Below, one piece after another: positions 37,912 to 47,786 of a stretch of 64,000 nt of DNA. Position 1 is the first letter of the stretch. Every line of letters starts with the position of its first letter. The position numbers were made by a program, and so were the translations under genes. The notes under the pieces were generated by a model. It had not been told where the DNA came from. It was given only the letters and a program-made list of their open reading frames with translations, and did no database searches. This DNA is from Castellaniella sp. (lineage in GTDB: Bacteria; Pseudomonadota; Gammaproteobacteria; Burkholderiales; Burkholderiaceae_B), in NCBI RefSeq assembly GCF_034675845.1, contig NZ_JAUCCU010000001.1, forward strand, positions 1,550,001-1,614,000. The letters are read 5' to 3'.

Positions 37912-38114
37912 GCACTCTCGCCCAATATTTAATACACCCGGTCTAGCAGGTCTGATCTGTTCCCCAACGAGGGTAGGTAAGGCTCAGAATTCAGGTTTTC
38001 CTGTGAGGGTGCGGATATGCCTGTTGCCCTGGATGAGGGCATCACTGTGTCTTTCCAACTCAATCTGCACAACCATCCCGTGACAAGCGGGGTTTGGCAT
38101 CTCGAAAAAAGCCC

Positions 38115-39008
38115 TCACAAAATCTTGTTAACCAGTTGACTAGCTGGATGCTTCTCAAGCATCCAACGAGCCATCTGGCCCAGATCGCCATCATCATCGA
38201 CAAAGATATGCGCTGTTCTTGGACTCACAATAGGACTAGATTTCGGGTAGGGGTTTTCGAGTTTTATTATTTCATTTCGGAATCCGTACCCATAATTAGA
38301 GATAGCTGCCAACGAAAGAGCAATTTTGGAATCCTTGACGGCTTTCCAAATCTCTCTTTGGTGTTCGGCACTCGCCCGCTCCCCTAACGTTATGGATTTT
38401 ATACACTCCACTGGTATTGACATGACATAAACGGGAAATTTTGAGTCATTCGAAACTCTATGGCAATTTGATAGACTACGAACCAGTCTTACTTCTTGTT
38501 CGTACCGCCACTCTTCTGGTTTCGTACATAGTTCAGCAATTGGAACGGGATTTCCATCAGAGATATATGCGGTTATATCTTTCTTTGGCCGCACACTCTT
38601 ATACTCCACCTCTATTTTCCCATGGAAAAATTCATGGGAGTCATCGAATTCCACCACGGCCCCAGCATACTGATCCGCGTAATGAGACCACATCAAAAGA
38701 GAATCTCTAGCCTTGGATAAGCAGAGAATCCCAATCGATTCATTTAACTCATATAAAATATCCCGCGAGTTGAGATCATTGCAGAAATCAGACTCAAAAC
38801 CATTCGCCAAAGAACCGTCACCCTGAAGCCTTCTCTCAGAGAACAAGTCAAATTGAATAGCAATTTTGTTGGCAGAAAAAGATTGGGGAACATGTAATTC
38901 AGGCAGCATCTCGAATGGATCATTAAATGCTCCTGGTTGGGTGAGGCGAATGTTCCCATTCAAAATTTTCTTCAACGTATCAATAGAAACGTATTTATAT
39001 AGTGACAT
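38115..39008 (-). CDS. DUF2971 family protein
   Basis: The 297-aa product matches the DUF2971 pattern: an N-terminal LYKYVSIDTLKKIL then IRLTQPGAFNDPFEM, a central LCLSKARDSLLMWSHYADQYAGAVVEFD, and EEWRYEQEVRLV. The family is often found in mobile and defence-rich regions, but its activity is not established to my knowledge. The ATG at 39008 has GAGG upstream, which lies just after repeat copy B. It is on the same strand as the 827/330-aa pair and could belong to one system with it or be a separate cassette. Confidence 0.8.
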   Translation of the reverse strand: MSLYKYVSIDTLKKILNGNIRLTQPGAFNDPFEMLPELHVPQSFSANKIAIQFDLFSERRLQGDGSLANGFESDFCNDLNSRDILYELNESIGILCLSKARDSLLMWSHYADQYAGAVVEFDDSHEFFHGKIEVEYKSVRPKKDITAYISDGNPVPIAELCTKPEEWRYEQEVRLVRSLSNCHRVSNDSKFPVYVMSIPVECIKSITLGERASAEHQREIWKAVKDSKIALSLAAISNYGYGFRNEIIKLENPYPKSSPIVSPRTAHIFVDDDGDLGQMARWMLEKHPASQLVNKIL

Positions 39009-39019
39009 AAACACCTCGC

Positions 39020-39084
39020 ATCACAACGAAGCAGGCCTCAACCGGCCTGGCCGACATTGATGTCCGCTTTGTTGGTATCAAACC
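39020..39084. repeat. 65-bp repeat, copy B
   Basis: Second copy of the repeat at 34278-34342 (74% identical, ungapped). It overlaps the last codons of the 216-aa gene and ends 12 nt before the DUF2971 start, so it marks the junction between the restriction-like operon and the next cargo block. Confidence 0.6.
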
Positions 39085-39728
39085 TTCAGCTTCAAATCCT
39101 CTTGCATGGTCTCGCATTCCGCGAGCCACTGCTCCCGACCATAGCGATACCCAGGAAACTCCTGCTCCAGCGTAGTTTTCCCCTGCAGTAGCCGCTTTCC
39201 AAGATCAGCCAAAACCCGGAGCTCGGCCTCATCGCGCACCTCTAGCGGCACGACGAGATGGACGCTCGTGGACCATGACAGTCGCTCACGGCGGTAGCTG
39301 GCGTGAACGTCGAAATCAATGCCGTCAGTCCGCAAGGTGTTGGTGATGGCATCAACCTTGTCGTAATACGCGCCTAGTTCGCCCTGCGGCGTTGGCTGTG
39401 TGTAGCTCGCAATTCGCTTGCGTGAACGGCCTGCCTGTTGATAGTTGGGTATGAAGTCGGCAAAGATATCGTGCTGCGGGGGCTCCCCCGCCTGGTTCCA
39501 GGCCCTCTCCTGGGTTTCATCTTCGTAGACCATGCGAGGATGTCTCCACCGAACCATGACGCGCCGATCACCCAGAATGAAGCCTACGTCGTCCCACCAT
39601 GACAACGCGGTGCGGCGGCTTTCCTCATACACATGCGGAATAAAGAGCCCGTCTTTCATGACCCATTGGCAGCGGCGATGGTAGTTCCGCTGCGATTCGC
39701 GCATCTGTTCAAGGCGTTTGATTTTCAC
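39078..39728 (-). CDS. 216-aa protein of unknown function, last gene of the restriction-like operon
   Basis: The start overlaps the stop of the GIY-YIG-type gene by 4 nt (ATGA). The protein is charged and rich in Arg and Trp (N-terminal MKIKRLEQMRESQRNYHRR), with no membrane segment or recognised catalytic motif. Tight coupling to the helicase and methyltransferase genes suggests it belongs to the same system. A DNA-binding or specificity role is possible but unsupported by a motif. Confidence 0.7.
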   Translation of the reverse strand: MKIKRLEQMRESQRNYHRRCQWVMKDGLFIPHVYEESRRTALSWWDDVGFILGDRRVMVRWRHPRMVYEDETQERAWNQAGEPPQHDIFADFIPNYQQAGRSRKRIASYTQPTPQGELGAYYDKVDAITNTLRTDGIDFDVHASYRRERLSWSTSVHLVVPLEVRDEAELRVLADLGKRLLQGKTTLEQEFPGYRYGREQWLAECETMQEDLKLKV

Positions 39729-41041
39729 GTCACGTCTCCCACCTTCTTGACCAGCCGGTTCGTGGTGTTGTCCATCCGGTACTGGACGATGCTGCCATCA
39801 ATGATCCGTCGGACCACCTCACGGGCGGTATCCAGGGGGACTGAAAACCATTCCCTGGGTTGGTGGGTTTTTCCGTCCCGACTGTTCAAGGTGATGTTGA
39901 GTCGTTGCGTATGCAAAAAGCCGTGGATCAGCGTCTCGAACTTGTTGGGGTTCATGTTGTAGCACTCGACGCATGCCAGAATCCTGATGGGCGCTTCGAG
40001 GAAGGCTACGTCCCGCACAGCGTTTTTGGTCCGATCTTCCACTGTCTGCTCGGTATACCCGATCTTCAGCAAGTTCGGGATGGCCTTCAACTGAGGATCG
40101 TCGCTGAGCGTGGTCACAAAGTAAATTTGCCCGGCCCGCTTGTCCCGGTGCGAGATGTTGTTAAAGGCATCGACCACAGCGTCGGCCTCTCGAATGATGC
40201 GGCGGCCCGTCTCGTCAGCGAACAGACGCTTTGCCAGGGACTGCAGCAGATGATTAGATTCAGTGCCGTTCTCAAAGATGACGCGCAGCCGGGGGTCATA
40301 CCGGCCTGTGCTATCAAGGCGGTACTCGCCGATCTTGTCGATCAGACACAGCACACCTTCCAGAATGAAGGCATCGCCTTCTTGCACCTGTGAGGACTGC
40401 TGAAAACGTATGGTTTGCACTTCACCAGATTTCAGGCCTTCGTGCAGATCGCGGAAGATGTGCTCGAATTCGTAGAAGTCGTCGCATACCCTGCGCTGGG
40501 CGATTTCATCGGGGGCCTCTCTGTCGGACACCACTGGCACATGCTGGATGTCGAAGATCTCCTGGTCCCCCGGGTCCAGTTCACCAAAATCTGCGCTGGC
40601 AAAGATCTGATCCAGGGAGGTGATGTTTTCGGCTGCGGCGACCGCCGCCGGTGTTTCGGCCACCGTTTCATCAGATGAGGGGGCGGGCGGGGATTCCCCG
40701 GTAGGGGCCTGCTCTCTTTTGCCCGGTGCGTCTTCCGGCTTGGCTAACAGGCCGTGACGATCATAGGGGCGCAAGGCCTCGTGCAGGCTGACATTTTCTG
40801 CATAGCCCGCAAGGCGTCTGGCAAGCAGCTTTTCGGACAGTTCGCCCTGATCGCTGGGCAAGCGACGGTGTTGATCCACGAACGCGCTGATTTCCTCAAA
40901 GTGGGCGAACTCCAGCGGCGCATGCTTGCCGATTCGCTTTGCGGCGACATCCAGCAGGCCGAACTCGTCGGGGCCGCTGAAGATGTCATCCAGTGATGGG
41001 CGGGTTTCAGCCTTGCCCTTATTGTGTCGAATCGCAGCCAT
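39725..41041 (-). CDS. GIY-YIG/T5orf172-type protein
   Basis: The C-terminal third (about residues 300-420) reads as a T5orf172-type GIY-YIG domain: QIYFVTTLSDD, NLLKIGYTEQTVEDRTKNAV, then EAPIRILACVE and a conserved NPNKFETLIHGFL helix. The N-terminal 300 residues are acidic and repetitive (two DDIFSGPDEFG/DQIFASADFG-like segments) and may bind partners. It lies between the helicase gene (12-nt gap) and the 216-aa gene. It is the only nuclease-type domain seen in the operon, so it is the likely cutting subunit; this is inference. Confidence 0.78.
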   Translation of the reverse strand: MAAIRHNKGKAETRPSLDDIFSGPDEFGLLDVAAKRIGKHAPLEFAHFEEISAFVDQHRRLPSDQGELSEKLLARRLAGYAENVSLHEALRPYDRHGLLAKPEDAPGKREQAPTGESPPAPSSDETVAETPAAVAAAENITSLDQIFASADFGELDPGDQEIFDIQHVPVVSDREAPDEIAQRRVCDDFYEFEHIFRDLHEGLKSGEVQTIRFQQSSQVQEGDAFILEGVLCLIDKIGEYRLDSTGRYDPRLRVIFENGTESNHLLQSLAKRLFADETGRRIIREADAVVDAFNNISHRDKRAGQIYFVTTLSDDPQLKAIPNLLKIGYTEQTVEDRTKNAVRDVAFLEAPIRILACVECYNMNPNKFETLIHGFLHTQRLNITLNSRDGKTHQPREWFSVPLDTAREVVRRIIDGSIVQYRMDNTTNRLVKKVGDVT

Positions 41042-41053
41042 GAGCCGTCCCTA

Positions 41054-43129
41054 TTAGGCCTGTTGCGCTTTGCGTTCCTGGGCCTTGCGCTTGATGTAGA
41101 TAAGGCCTTCGGCCAACCGCCGTTCGTATTGATCCCCGGAGGTGGCCGAAGGCTCCCGACCCTGTTCCTTACGGAACTCGACGATGCGGGGCCAGAGGAT
41201 TACGGCCTCTTCTTCCGACATCTGGGAGCGCATGCCTACCACGGTTTCCTGAATTGCCTTCAGGACCGCAGGCGTCACCGCCTTCGAGAGAATCTCATAG
41301 GCCCCCTGAAACGGGTTGATCTGGCGGATGAGATCAACGTTCAGGTGCTCGATGTTGATGAACTTGTTGCCGATCAGCACGAACTTGCGGTTGGGTTTCG
41401 GATTGCTGGGGTCAGGAGCCGAGACTGGCGTCCTGCCGGTGCCTGTCGCATCGGCGGTGGTGTCAGACGGAGTGGCCGACGCACCTTCAGCACCAGGCGG
41501 CACCATGATTTCAGCGCCTTCGGGCAAGTCCGCCTCATCAAACAACCCACCCGTCGATTGAATGCCCAGAGAGGTATGTACCGCCTCGGAAACCGTCATG
41601 ACCTCGCTGGGCTCCAGGTCCGGATAGAGCTTTTCCACGATCTTGGGGATTTCGACCGACCCCAGGACCTCGGGATCGGGATCGCCGGTCACAGCCGGGG
41701 CGATGACTTGGGGTGTCTGGAGGATAGCCGCCTTGATGTTGTCCATGTTCTCCAGGGCTTTGACCACCTTGTCCGAGACGGGGGCAGCCGTATCATCAAT
41801 GATGACCGTCCCCGGGGCAGCAACCTCGCCAGGAGCCATGCGTGAGCGCGGCTTGAAACTGACCGAAGGGGCCAGAACCTGTTCCATCAGCAGCGATACC
41901 GTGATGGCCTTGAGCATGTTGTTGACCGAGATCTTTACGTCGTCATCTTCGGCATCGGGCTGCGCAATGAGGTTGGTGAACTGCGCATGCGACTTGCCTT
42001 CGCAGTCGCGTGTGGCACGCCCGATGATCTGGACGATTTCCGTCAGCGACGAGCGATAGCCGATAGTCAGGACATGCTCGCACCAGGGCCAGTCAAATCC
42101 TTCTTTCGCCATCCCCAGCGCGATGATTATGTCCATCTCATCGGCTTTGGTCACGTTGCGCAGGTAGTTCTGGACCCCTACCCGCAGGGGGTTGTCGTCT
42201 ACCAGATCGGCGACCTTCAATAGGCGGCCGCTTTTTTTATCCCGGACGGTGATGATGCCGGTGTCCATGTTCTTTTCGACCACTTCGCCAATGGCGTCAA
42301 GAATGTAGTCAACCTCGGAATACTTGTCCTTGGTGGACTCAATCGAGTTCACATTGGGGATGTGGATGATGGTCTTTTTGGAGGTGTCCAGCACCTCAGG
42401 CAGCGCATCCAGGTACTGCCTGGTGTAGAAGTGATAGCCGATGCCCAGGGACTTCAGATATTTGTAGCCGTTGAGCTGCTCGTAATAGGAATACGTGACC
42501 TGGGTGAACTTCTCTTCGTCCTCGGGCAACAGGATAGGAACGGCATCGCCCCGGAAGTAGGAGCCTGTCATGGCAATGATGTGTGCGTTGGAGCCAGCCA
42601 TCACACCATCAATCAGCTCGCCCAGACGGTTTTCTTCGCCAGCAGAGGCATGGTGGAACTCGTCGATGCCCAGCAGGACTTCATTTAAGTCCGAAGGCTG
42701 CAGCGACTGGTACGCAAATCGCAGCGTGGCATGGGTGCAGACCAGCGCTTTCGCGTTCGGGTCGGACATGAAGCGCACGAAGGTATTGACCTTCTGAGCC
42801 TCACCGCCCGGAATACACAGGTTGTAGCTAGGTTGCACGGCCCAATCGGCAAAAAAGCCGTTCGCCGTGAGCTTGGTGTCCTTGAACGAGCTGCCGATGG
42901 ACATTTCCGGCACGGCCACGATCACTTTTTTCAGGCCCTGCTGGTGCAGCTTGGCGAGGGCAAGGAACATCAAGGCACGCGATTTGCCCGAGGCTGGCGG
43001 GGCTTTCAGCAGGAGGTACTGCGCATGACGCGCCTCATAGGCCCGAGCCTGCATCTCCCGCATGCCCAGGTCATTGAGGTTTGCGCTCTTTCCGGTTTGC
43101 TTGTAGTTGACGGTCAGCAAATTCGCCAT
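41054..43129 (-). CDS. DEAD/DEAH-type helicase, restriction-associated
   Basis: The 691-aa protein has a superfamily 2 core: Walker A APPASGKS (43-50), motif II IDEFHHAS (near 155), TGSYF (motif III), ALGMAKEGFDWPWCEHVL and the motif VI QIIGRATRD. The C-terminal 300 residues are Pro/Ala-rich linkers ending in a basic tail. The ATG at 43129 lies 1 nt after the methyltransferase stop; an upstream in-frame region lies inside that gene. It probably translocates DNA for the neighbouring nuclease and methyltransferase. Confidence 0.87.
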   Translation of the reverse strand: MANLLTVNYKQTGKSANLNDLGMREMQARAYEARHAQYLLLKAPPASGKSRALMFLALAKLHQQGLKKVIVAVPEMSIGSSFKDTKLTANGFFADWAVQPSYNLCIPGGEAQKVNTFVRFMSDPNAKALVCTHATLRFAYQSLQPSDLNEVLLGIDEFHHASAGEENRLGELIDGVMAGSNAHIIAMTGSYFRGDAVPILLPEDEEKFTQVTYSYYEQLNGYKYLKSLGIGYHFYTRQYLDALPEVLDTSKKTIIHIPNVNSIESTKDKYSEVDYILDAIGEVVEKNMDTGIITVRDKKSGRLLKVADLVDDNPLRVGVQNYLRNVTKADEMDIIIALGMAKEGFDWPWCEHVLTIGYRSSLTEIVQIIGRATRDCEGKSHAQFTNLIAQPDAEDDDVKISVNNMLKAITVSLLMEQVLAPSVSFKPRSRMAPGEVAAPGTVIIDDTAAPVSDKVVKALENMDNIKAAILQTPQVIAPAVTGDPDPEVLGSVEIPKIVEKLYPDLEPSEVMTVSEAVHTSLGIQSTGGLFDEADLPEGAEIMVPPGAEGASATPSDTTADATGTGRTPVSAPDPSNPKPNRKFVLIGNKFINIEHLNVDLIRQINPFQGAYEILSKAVTPAVLKAIQETVVGMRSQMSEEEAVILWPRIVEFRKEQGREPSATSGDQYERRLAEGLIYIKRKAQERKAQQA

Positions 43130-43130
43130 G

Positions 43131-45872
43131 TCACTTGCCTCCTCGGGCTTTCTTGACCGGAGCTTTTGCTTGCTCTTCGGTAATGAGCTTCTCGTAGCGA
43201 TTGAACAGATGCTCCAGCCGTTCCGATGCGTCGCGGAAAGGCCGGTCACGGTACAAGGCCTCCACCGCACGATCCAGGGTCTTGTGCGCGGCCAGCAGCG
43301 GCGCGGGCATCTTGTCCGGGTCGTACAGATCCGCCAGGGACTTATCCGGGTAGTCTTCGCGGATCAGCAGTACTTCTTCGGCCAGGGACTCGATGTGCTT
43401 GCGTTTGGCCTCAGAGGCGTCAGGCCAGGGGAAGGTGTTGTAGACCAGCGTGGCAGAGTAGCGATAACGGCTTTCAAGGCGCCCTGCCACGGCCCGCATC
43501 CAGTCATTGTGCATTTCCGACGTGAGGATGCCGAATTCGTAGAGGGTGGCATTGGGGATCATCATATTCAGATTACTTGAAATGATGTCCGCACTTTGGA
43601 AGCCTATGGGTACATAGGCCCTGCGTTCAGAAGACACGCTGGGCACCAAAATGTAGTGGCCGTCCTTAGGTTGTGCGACTTGGAGAAAAGTATGCGGCCT
43701 TTCAGCGCCCTTCAGGGCTGCAGCGTGTCCAGCCGCCACTCTTAAATCTCTAATTTTCTTGCAACGCTCGGCGACCTCGGGAATGGTCATTACCTCGTCA
43801 AGCGGAACATCCACCAGCCAGAAGCACCAGCGGTAACCTCCGTTGATAAATTCGCTCGCGCCTACTATTTTTTTGATCCAGTTAACATGCTGTGGGTGTT
43901 TGTTTATGAAGTCCTGTTTTTCTTGTTCTGAAAGATAAAAATTTCCACCGTCCGTAGGCTTGTTGCCAAAAATCATTCGGCTTACTTGAGCCAATGGTTT
44001 TGTTCGAGGGGCGATGCAAAGGTTTGAGCCCGGGGTTAGATATGGGCTTATGTTTTCTACTTCGCTCACCCGGAGCTCCTTACCCAATATTTCAAAAATT
44101 TTTGGGGCTGATCTAAGGTCGTTACTGTTTTTCAACCCAACGATGATGACATGCACCGCCGCTTTTCCCTTGGCATTATTGCTCCAAGGAAAGGTTTGAT
44201 AGCAGAAGTCGATTGATACCATCAAGTCAAAAATTGGCCGCCAAAGCAGAGATACTTGGTCGCCCTGGCAAACGGAGTTTGTTGACACGAATGAACACTT
44301 CGCGGTCTTTCCCCGGATATAGTTTGCCCCTTTCCAAAACCAAGCGGCAACAATATCCAAATATCCTATGGACTTAAAGGAAGAAAAAACGTATTTCATG
44401 TCGGCGGACTGTTTTTCCGTTCGCTCTGTCGTGCCCAGAAACGGCGGGTTCCCGCAGATATACACTTCGTATTCATTACCCTGCTCATCTTTTGGGGGGC
44501 ACACTTCCTCCCAGTTTCGGCGCAGGCTGTTGTCGCAAATAATGTTGCCACCGTCGCGCAGTGGCAGGGCCGCCTCGGCATAGCCAAACTTCTCTTTGAA
44601 CGCCAGGTTCATCTGGTGTTCTGCCAACCAGAGAGAAAGCGTGGCGACCTCATGGGCGAAGTCATCAATCTCGATGCCGTAGAACTGGGTCAGCTTGATA
44701 CCCGAGTAGTACATCTCGCCTTGTTTGCCCAGCACATTCAGCGCATTGATGATTTCCATCTCCAGCTTGCGCAATTCCTTGTAGGCAATGATCAGAAAGT
44801 TGCCTGAACCGCAGGCCGGGTCGAAGATGCGCAGGTTCTGCAGGCGCAGTAGCAGCTCCTTGAGCCGCTTTTCACTCCGACGAGACTTCTCCAATTCGGC
44901 ATACAGGGTATCCATGAACAACGGCTGGATCACCTTCATGATGTTCGAGACCGAGGTGTAGTGCTGGCCCAGGTTGCCGCGCTGTTCCTCATCAATCACG
45001 GCCTGGAACATCGAGCCGAAAATGTCGGGATTGATCTGCGACCAGTCCAGCGACCCACAGTCGAGCAAGATCCGGCGAGCCTTGCGCCCGAACTCGGGAA
45101 TGGGCTCATCGGCGCGGAACAGGCCGCCGTTCACATACCTGAACTGGCGGAAGTGCTCCGGCATGCGCTGGCGCTCGGGTGACTGATCCGGCAGGTTCAG
45201 CACGGTGAACAGATCACTGAAAAACAGGTCTACGTCCGAGCCGTCCTCTTTCGTGCAGGCTTGCAGGGTCGAGGTCATCTGGCGTTCTGCGAAGATGCCG
45301 GTGTCTTCGGCATAGAAGCAGAACAGCAGACGGGTCAGGAACACATTCAGCGCGTGGATGTCCTCTGGCTTGGACAGGTCGTTGCGCTCGCGGATCAGGT
45401 CAAACAACTGCCCCATCTTTTCAGAGGCTTTCAGGTCGGCCTGGTGCTCCGAGTGCATCACGGCCTTTTCATACCCGGCAAGAGGCAGGAAGAAGGCGTA
45501 GTTCTTGCTTAGCTCGCCCAGGCTGGTTTCCAGACGCTCGTCGGCACTCAGGTCAAATGCCACCAGCGTCTCAAAGTCGGTAGCGATCACGAACCGGATG
45601 TCGTTACGGCCAACGATGTCACTATCTTTGAGCGCTTCGGCCTCGGCAACCACATCGCCACCCGTCGGCACGACCCGGAAGTACAGTTTTTTCTTGAGCC
45701 CAATGTCATTGCCTTGGCCAACGTTGCGGCTATCGCCGCCATTGCGGAGTCGAGTGATCGTGCTCTTGGGGAACCCATACGCATCCAAGAAAGAGAAAAT
45801 GAACTCATCCCGATTCAAGTCGGAATACATTTTCTCCAACGCCTGCATGATGCTTCCCTGACCGACCGCCAT
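43131..45872 (-). CDS. MmeI-like adenine DNA methyltransferase lacking the nuclease motif
   Basis: The 913-aa protein has the SAM motif FDPACGSGNF (350-359) and the catalytic motif GNPPF (474-478) of N6-adenine methyltransferases. FCFYAEDTGIF (about 184-194) and GNLGQHYTSVSNIMKVI (299-315) are hallmarks of the MmeI helical and methyltransferase domains, followed by target-recognition and C-terminal regions. The N-terminal part lacks a D...ExK nuclease motif, unlike MmeI itself, so cutting must come from a partner. It is the first gene of a four-gene operon, with AGGA before the ATG. Confidence 0.88.
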   Translation of the reverse strand: MAVGQGSIMQALEKMYSDLNRDEFIFSFLDAYGFPKSTITRLRNGGDSRNVGQGNDIGLKKKLYFRVVPTGGDVVAEAEALKDSDIVGRNDIRFVIATDFETLVAFDLSADERLETSLGELSKNYAFFLPLAGYEKAVMHSEHQADLKASEKMGQLFDLIRERNDLSKPEDIHALNVFLTRLLFCFYAEDTGIFAERQMTSTLQACTKEDGSDVDLFFSDLFTVLNLPDQSPERQRMPEHFRQFRYVNGGLFRADEPIPEFGRKARRILLDCGSLDWSQINPDIFGSMFQAVIDEEQRGNLGQHYTSVSNIMKVIQPLFMDTLYAELEKSRRSEKRLKELLLRLQNLRIFDPACGSGNFLIIAYKELRKLEMEIINALNVLGKQGEMYYSGIKLTQFYGIEIDDFAHEVATLSLWLAEHQMNLAFKEKFGYAEAALPLRDGGNIICDNSLRRNWEEVCPPKDEQGNEYEVYICGNPPFLGTTERTEKQSADMKYVFSSFKSIGYLDIVAAWFWKGANYIRGKTAKCSFVSTNSVCQGDQVSLLWRPIFDLMVSIDFCYQTFPWSNNAKGKAAVHVIIVGLKNSNDLRSAPKIFEILGKELRVSEVENISPYLTPGSNLCIAPRTKPLAQVSRMIFGNKPTDGGNFYLSEQEKQDFINKHPQHVNWIKKIVGASEFINGGYRWCFWLVDVPLDEVMTIPEVAERCKKIRDLRVAAGHAAALKGAERPHTFLQVAQPKDGHYILVPSVSSERRAYVPIGFQSADIISSNLNMMIPNATLYEFGILTSEMHNDWMRAVAGRLESRYRYSATLVYNTFPWPDASEAKRKHIESLAEEVLLIREDYPDKSLADLYDPDKMPAPLLAAHKTLDRAVEALYRDRPFRDASERLEHLFNRYEKLITEEQAKAPVKKARGGK

Positions 45873-45998
45873 GTATTTAGTCCTTGCTCTAGCAGAGTGC
45901 TACCAATGTCCTATACCCGTGAAATATTCGCACAAATATTGAAACCTTGCGACTACACTGGCCGGTTGCTTACTGGATTTATGGCTATGGGTCATTCC

Positions 45999-47786
45999 TC
46001 AGGTCTCTCTGCGGGCCATGAGATCAGCAATCCGGTAAAAATATTGCCGTGTCCCATCCACAGTAGGGCCAGTCACCGGCTCGCAAAGCAGCTTGCCCAA
46101 AAGGGCCTTTGGTGAGGTTTTCTGGCGGCGGGCCAACTCGGCCAGTGAGACATAGGTGCGCTGAAAATCCTGCAGATCGACGTTGCGCACACGCACCTCT
46201 GTACGGTTTGGCACTTGATAGCTTGTCAACAGGCCCTGGTGGACGAGCTGATACGCCACCTGCTGTTTGATGCCCAACACTGTCGCAGCTTCGTCAACGG
46301 ACACCGATCCGTTCTTGCTGGCCCGTTGTTGCAGGCGCCAGCGCCGTAGGTCTTCGCGGCTCAGCTCAATCAGCCCCAGCGGGATGTTGTCATCGCAGGG
46401 GAGATTGACCGCATCGAGTTCCTGAGCCAGCAATGCCTTTGTCAGGTCGATAAACTCCGCCTCACTCAGCTTTCCATAGTGCAATACATGGTGCAGCGCC
46501 ACACCTCCCTCTTTTTGCCCGGTGGAGTGGAAAAACAGACGACGAAGGTGCTCTTCTGAAATGAACCATGCAGAAGCGGAGGTGCTGACGGGGGAGATGT
46601 CTGGCTGGATGACATCGGCCGCGATCAGCCCGCGAATGCGCCGTTTTGGGAGGTGCAGTCTATTAGCCGCTTGCGTCAGGGTCACGCCCTTGATCTGAGG
46701 CAGATGGCTTGATTCCAGCGTGTATAGCCGCCGACCGGACGGGAATGCGATCTCGTGCGCCTGCAGCCTGGGGCGCATGCGTTTTAGTTGCGCGGGCGTA
46801 GCGTCGGCCAGGCGTGCCGCTTGTCTGAAGGTCATGCGTGGATGGCTGCGGCGAGTCTGCTCTGAGAGACGTTTGTTTCGCGCGCTGAGCATGCCTGCCC
46901 AGTGGGCGTTCACATAGTTTTCAAACGTGTCTCGCAGGAATTGGTACGCCTCTCCCTTCAACGAGCGGTACAGAACGACGTACAGATTCCCAAAATCACG
47001 CTGCAGACTGTTGGTGGCCGGTACGGTCTGTACCAGCGCCAGCATCGTGACGAAAGTACTCGGCCAGCGTGTGAGGACGCCGGATGCCGCGTTCATCAGT
47101 AGCCGGTCGTGTGGCATTCTGCGTGACGAAGCATTCTCCTGGAGGGAGCCCTGACGGCCACTGCACGCCAGGATGCCCAGATAGTGGGCCAGCTTCGCGG
47201 CTTGGTAGTAGTTGAGGTTGAAGAGTGCGGGGTGCTGCTGGCCCTGGACGAGCGCTTCGTCAAGCCAAGTTTGCAGTTGGAACAGCGGTTCAGGCACATC
47301 ATCGCTGACAGGCCTGCAAATCGATGCACCGCACTCGCCACAGGTAGCGGTAAATTCCGAAGCCCTCTGTGGGGCGTGGCAGTGTGGGCACTCATCACGC
47401 ATGAAGCAGTCATGCAGGGTGCAAACGACGGTAGTCCGATACAGCCAGCGGCCCAGGAGGACAGGTTCTTGTTCGACGCACTGCGGGCACCAGCGAATGC
47501 GGGGAGTCAGGAGAATTTTCACATCCTCCTGTGCCTGTGAAATATCAGAGCTGGGTTCGGTCAGCCTAGCCAGTTCATTGGCGGATAGACCGACCATGTG
47601 CTGCAGGAAGGCCCGGACCTCTACCGCATCGCTCTCCCCGTCATGCAGGCTACGCAGCGAACTGTGACCATTGGCACGGAGGACGCGATGCAGGTAGGCC
47701 TGCAATAGCTCCCCGGGCACTGGCCTGGGTCTGCAGGGGAAACAGGCATCGAGCGCCTCCATGGTCGCCAGATCATCGGAGCGCAT
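45999..47786 (-). CDS. TniQ/TnsD-family target selector with C-terminal HTH repeats
   Basis: The 595-aa product starts at the ATG at 47786, with AGGAG seven bases upstream, and overlaps the previous tniQ gene by 14 nt. The N-terminal TniQ domain carries two zinc clusters (CPQC...CTLHDC near 100-127 and CPHC...CGEC near 133-152). At least three helix-turn-helix-like segments follow (near 315-340, 375-400 and 490-520). TnsD binds the attachment gene through such C-terminal domains, so this is the best candidate for recognising the gyrB 3' end. Confidence 0.87.
   Translation of the reverse strand: MRSDDLATMEALDACFPCRPRPVPGELLQAYLHRVLRANGHSSLRSLHDGESDAVEVRAFLQHMVGLSANELARLTEPSSDISQAQEDVKILLTPRIRWCPQCVEQEPVLLGRWLYRTTVVCTLHDCFMRDECPHCHAPQRASEFTATCGECGASICRPVSDDVPEPLFQLQTWLDEALVQGQQHPALFNLNYYQAAKLAHYLGILACSGRQGSLQENASSRRMPHDRLLMNAASGVLTRWPSTFVTMLALVQTVPATNSLQRDFGNLYVVLYRSLKGEAYQFLRDTFENYVNAHWAGMLSARNKRLSEQTRRSHPRMTFRQAARLADATPAQLKRMRPRLQAHEIAFPSGRRLYTLESSHLPQIKGVTLTQAANRLHLPKRRIRGLIAADVIQPDISPVSTSASAWFISEEHLRRLFFHSTGQKEGGVALHHVLHYGKLSEAEFIDLTKALLAQELDAVNLPCDDNIPLGLIELSREDLRRWRLQQRASKNGSVSVDEAATVLGIKQQVAYQLVHQGLLTSYQVPNRTEVRVRNVDLQDFQRTYVSLAELARRQKTSPKALLGKLLCEPVTGPTVDGTRQYFYRIADLMARRET

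Noticed and set aside
34278..39084. The 65-bp repeats as integron attC sites
   Set aside because: Length and hairpin arms fit, but the required RYYYAAC/GTTRRRY boxes are absent and there is no integrase gene.
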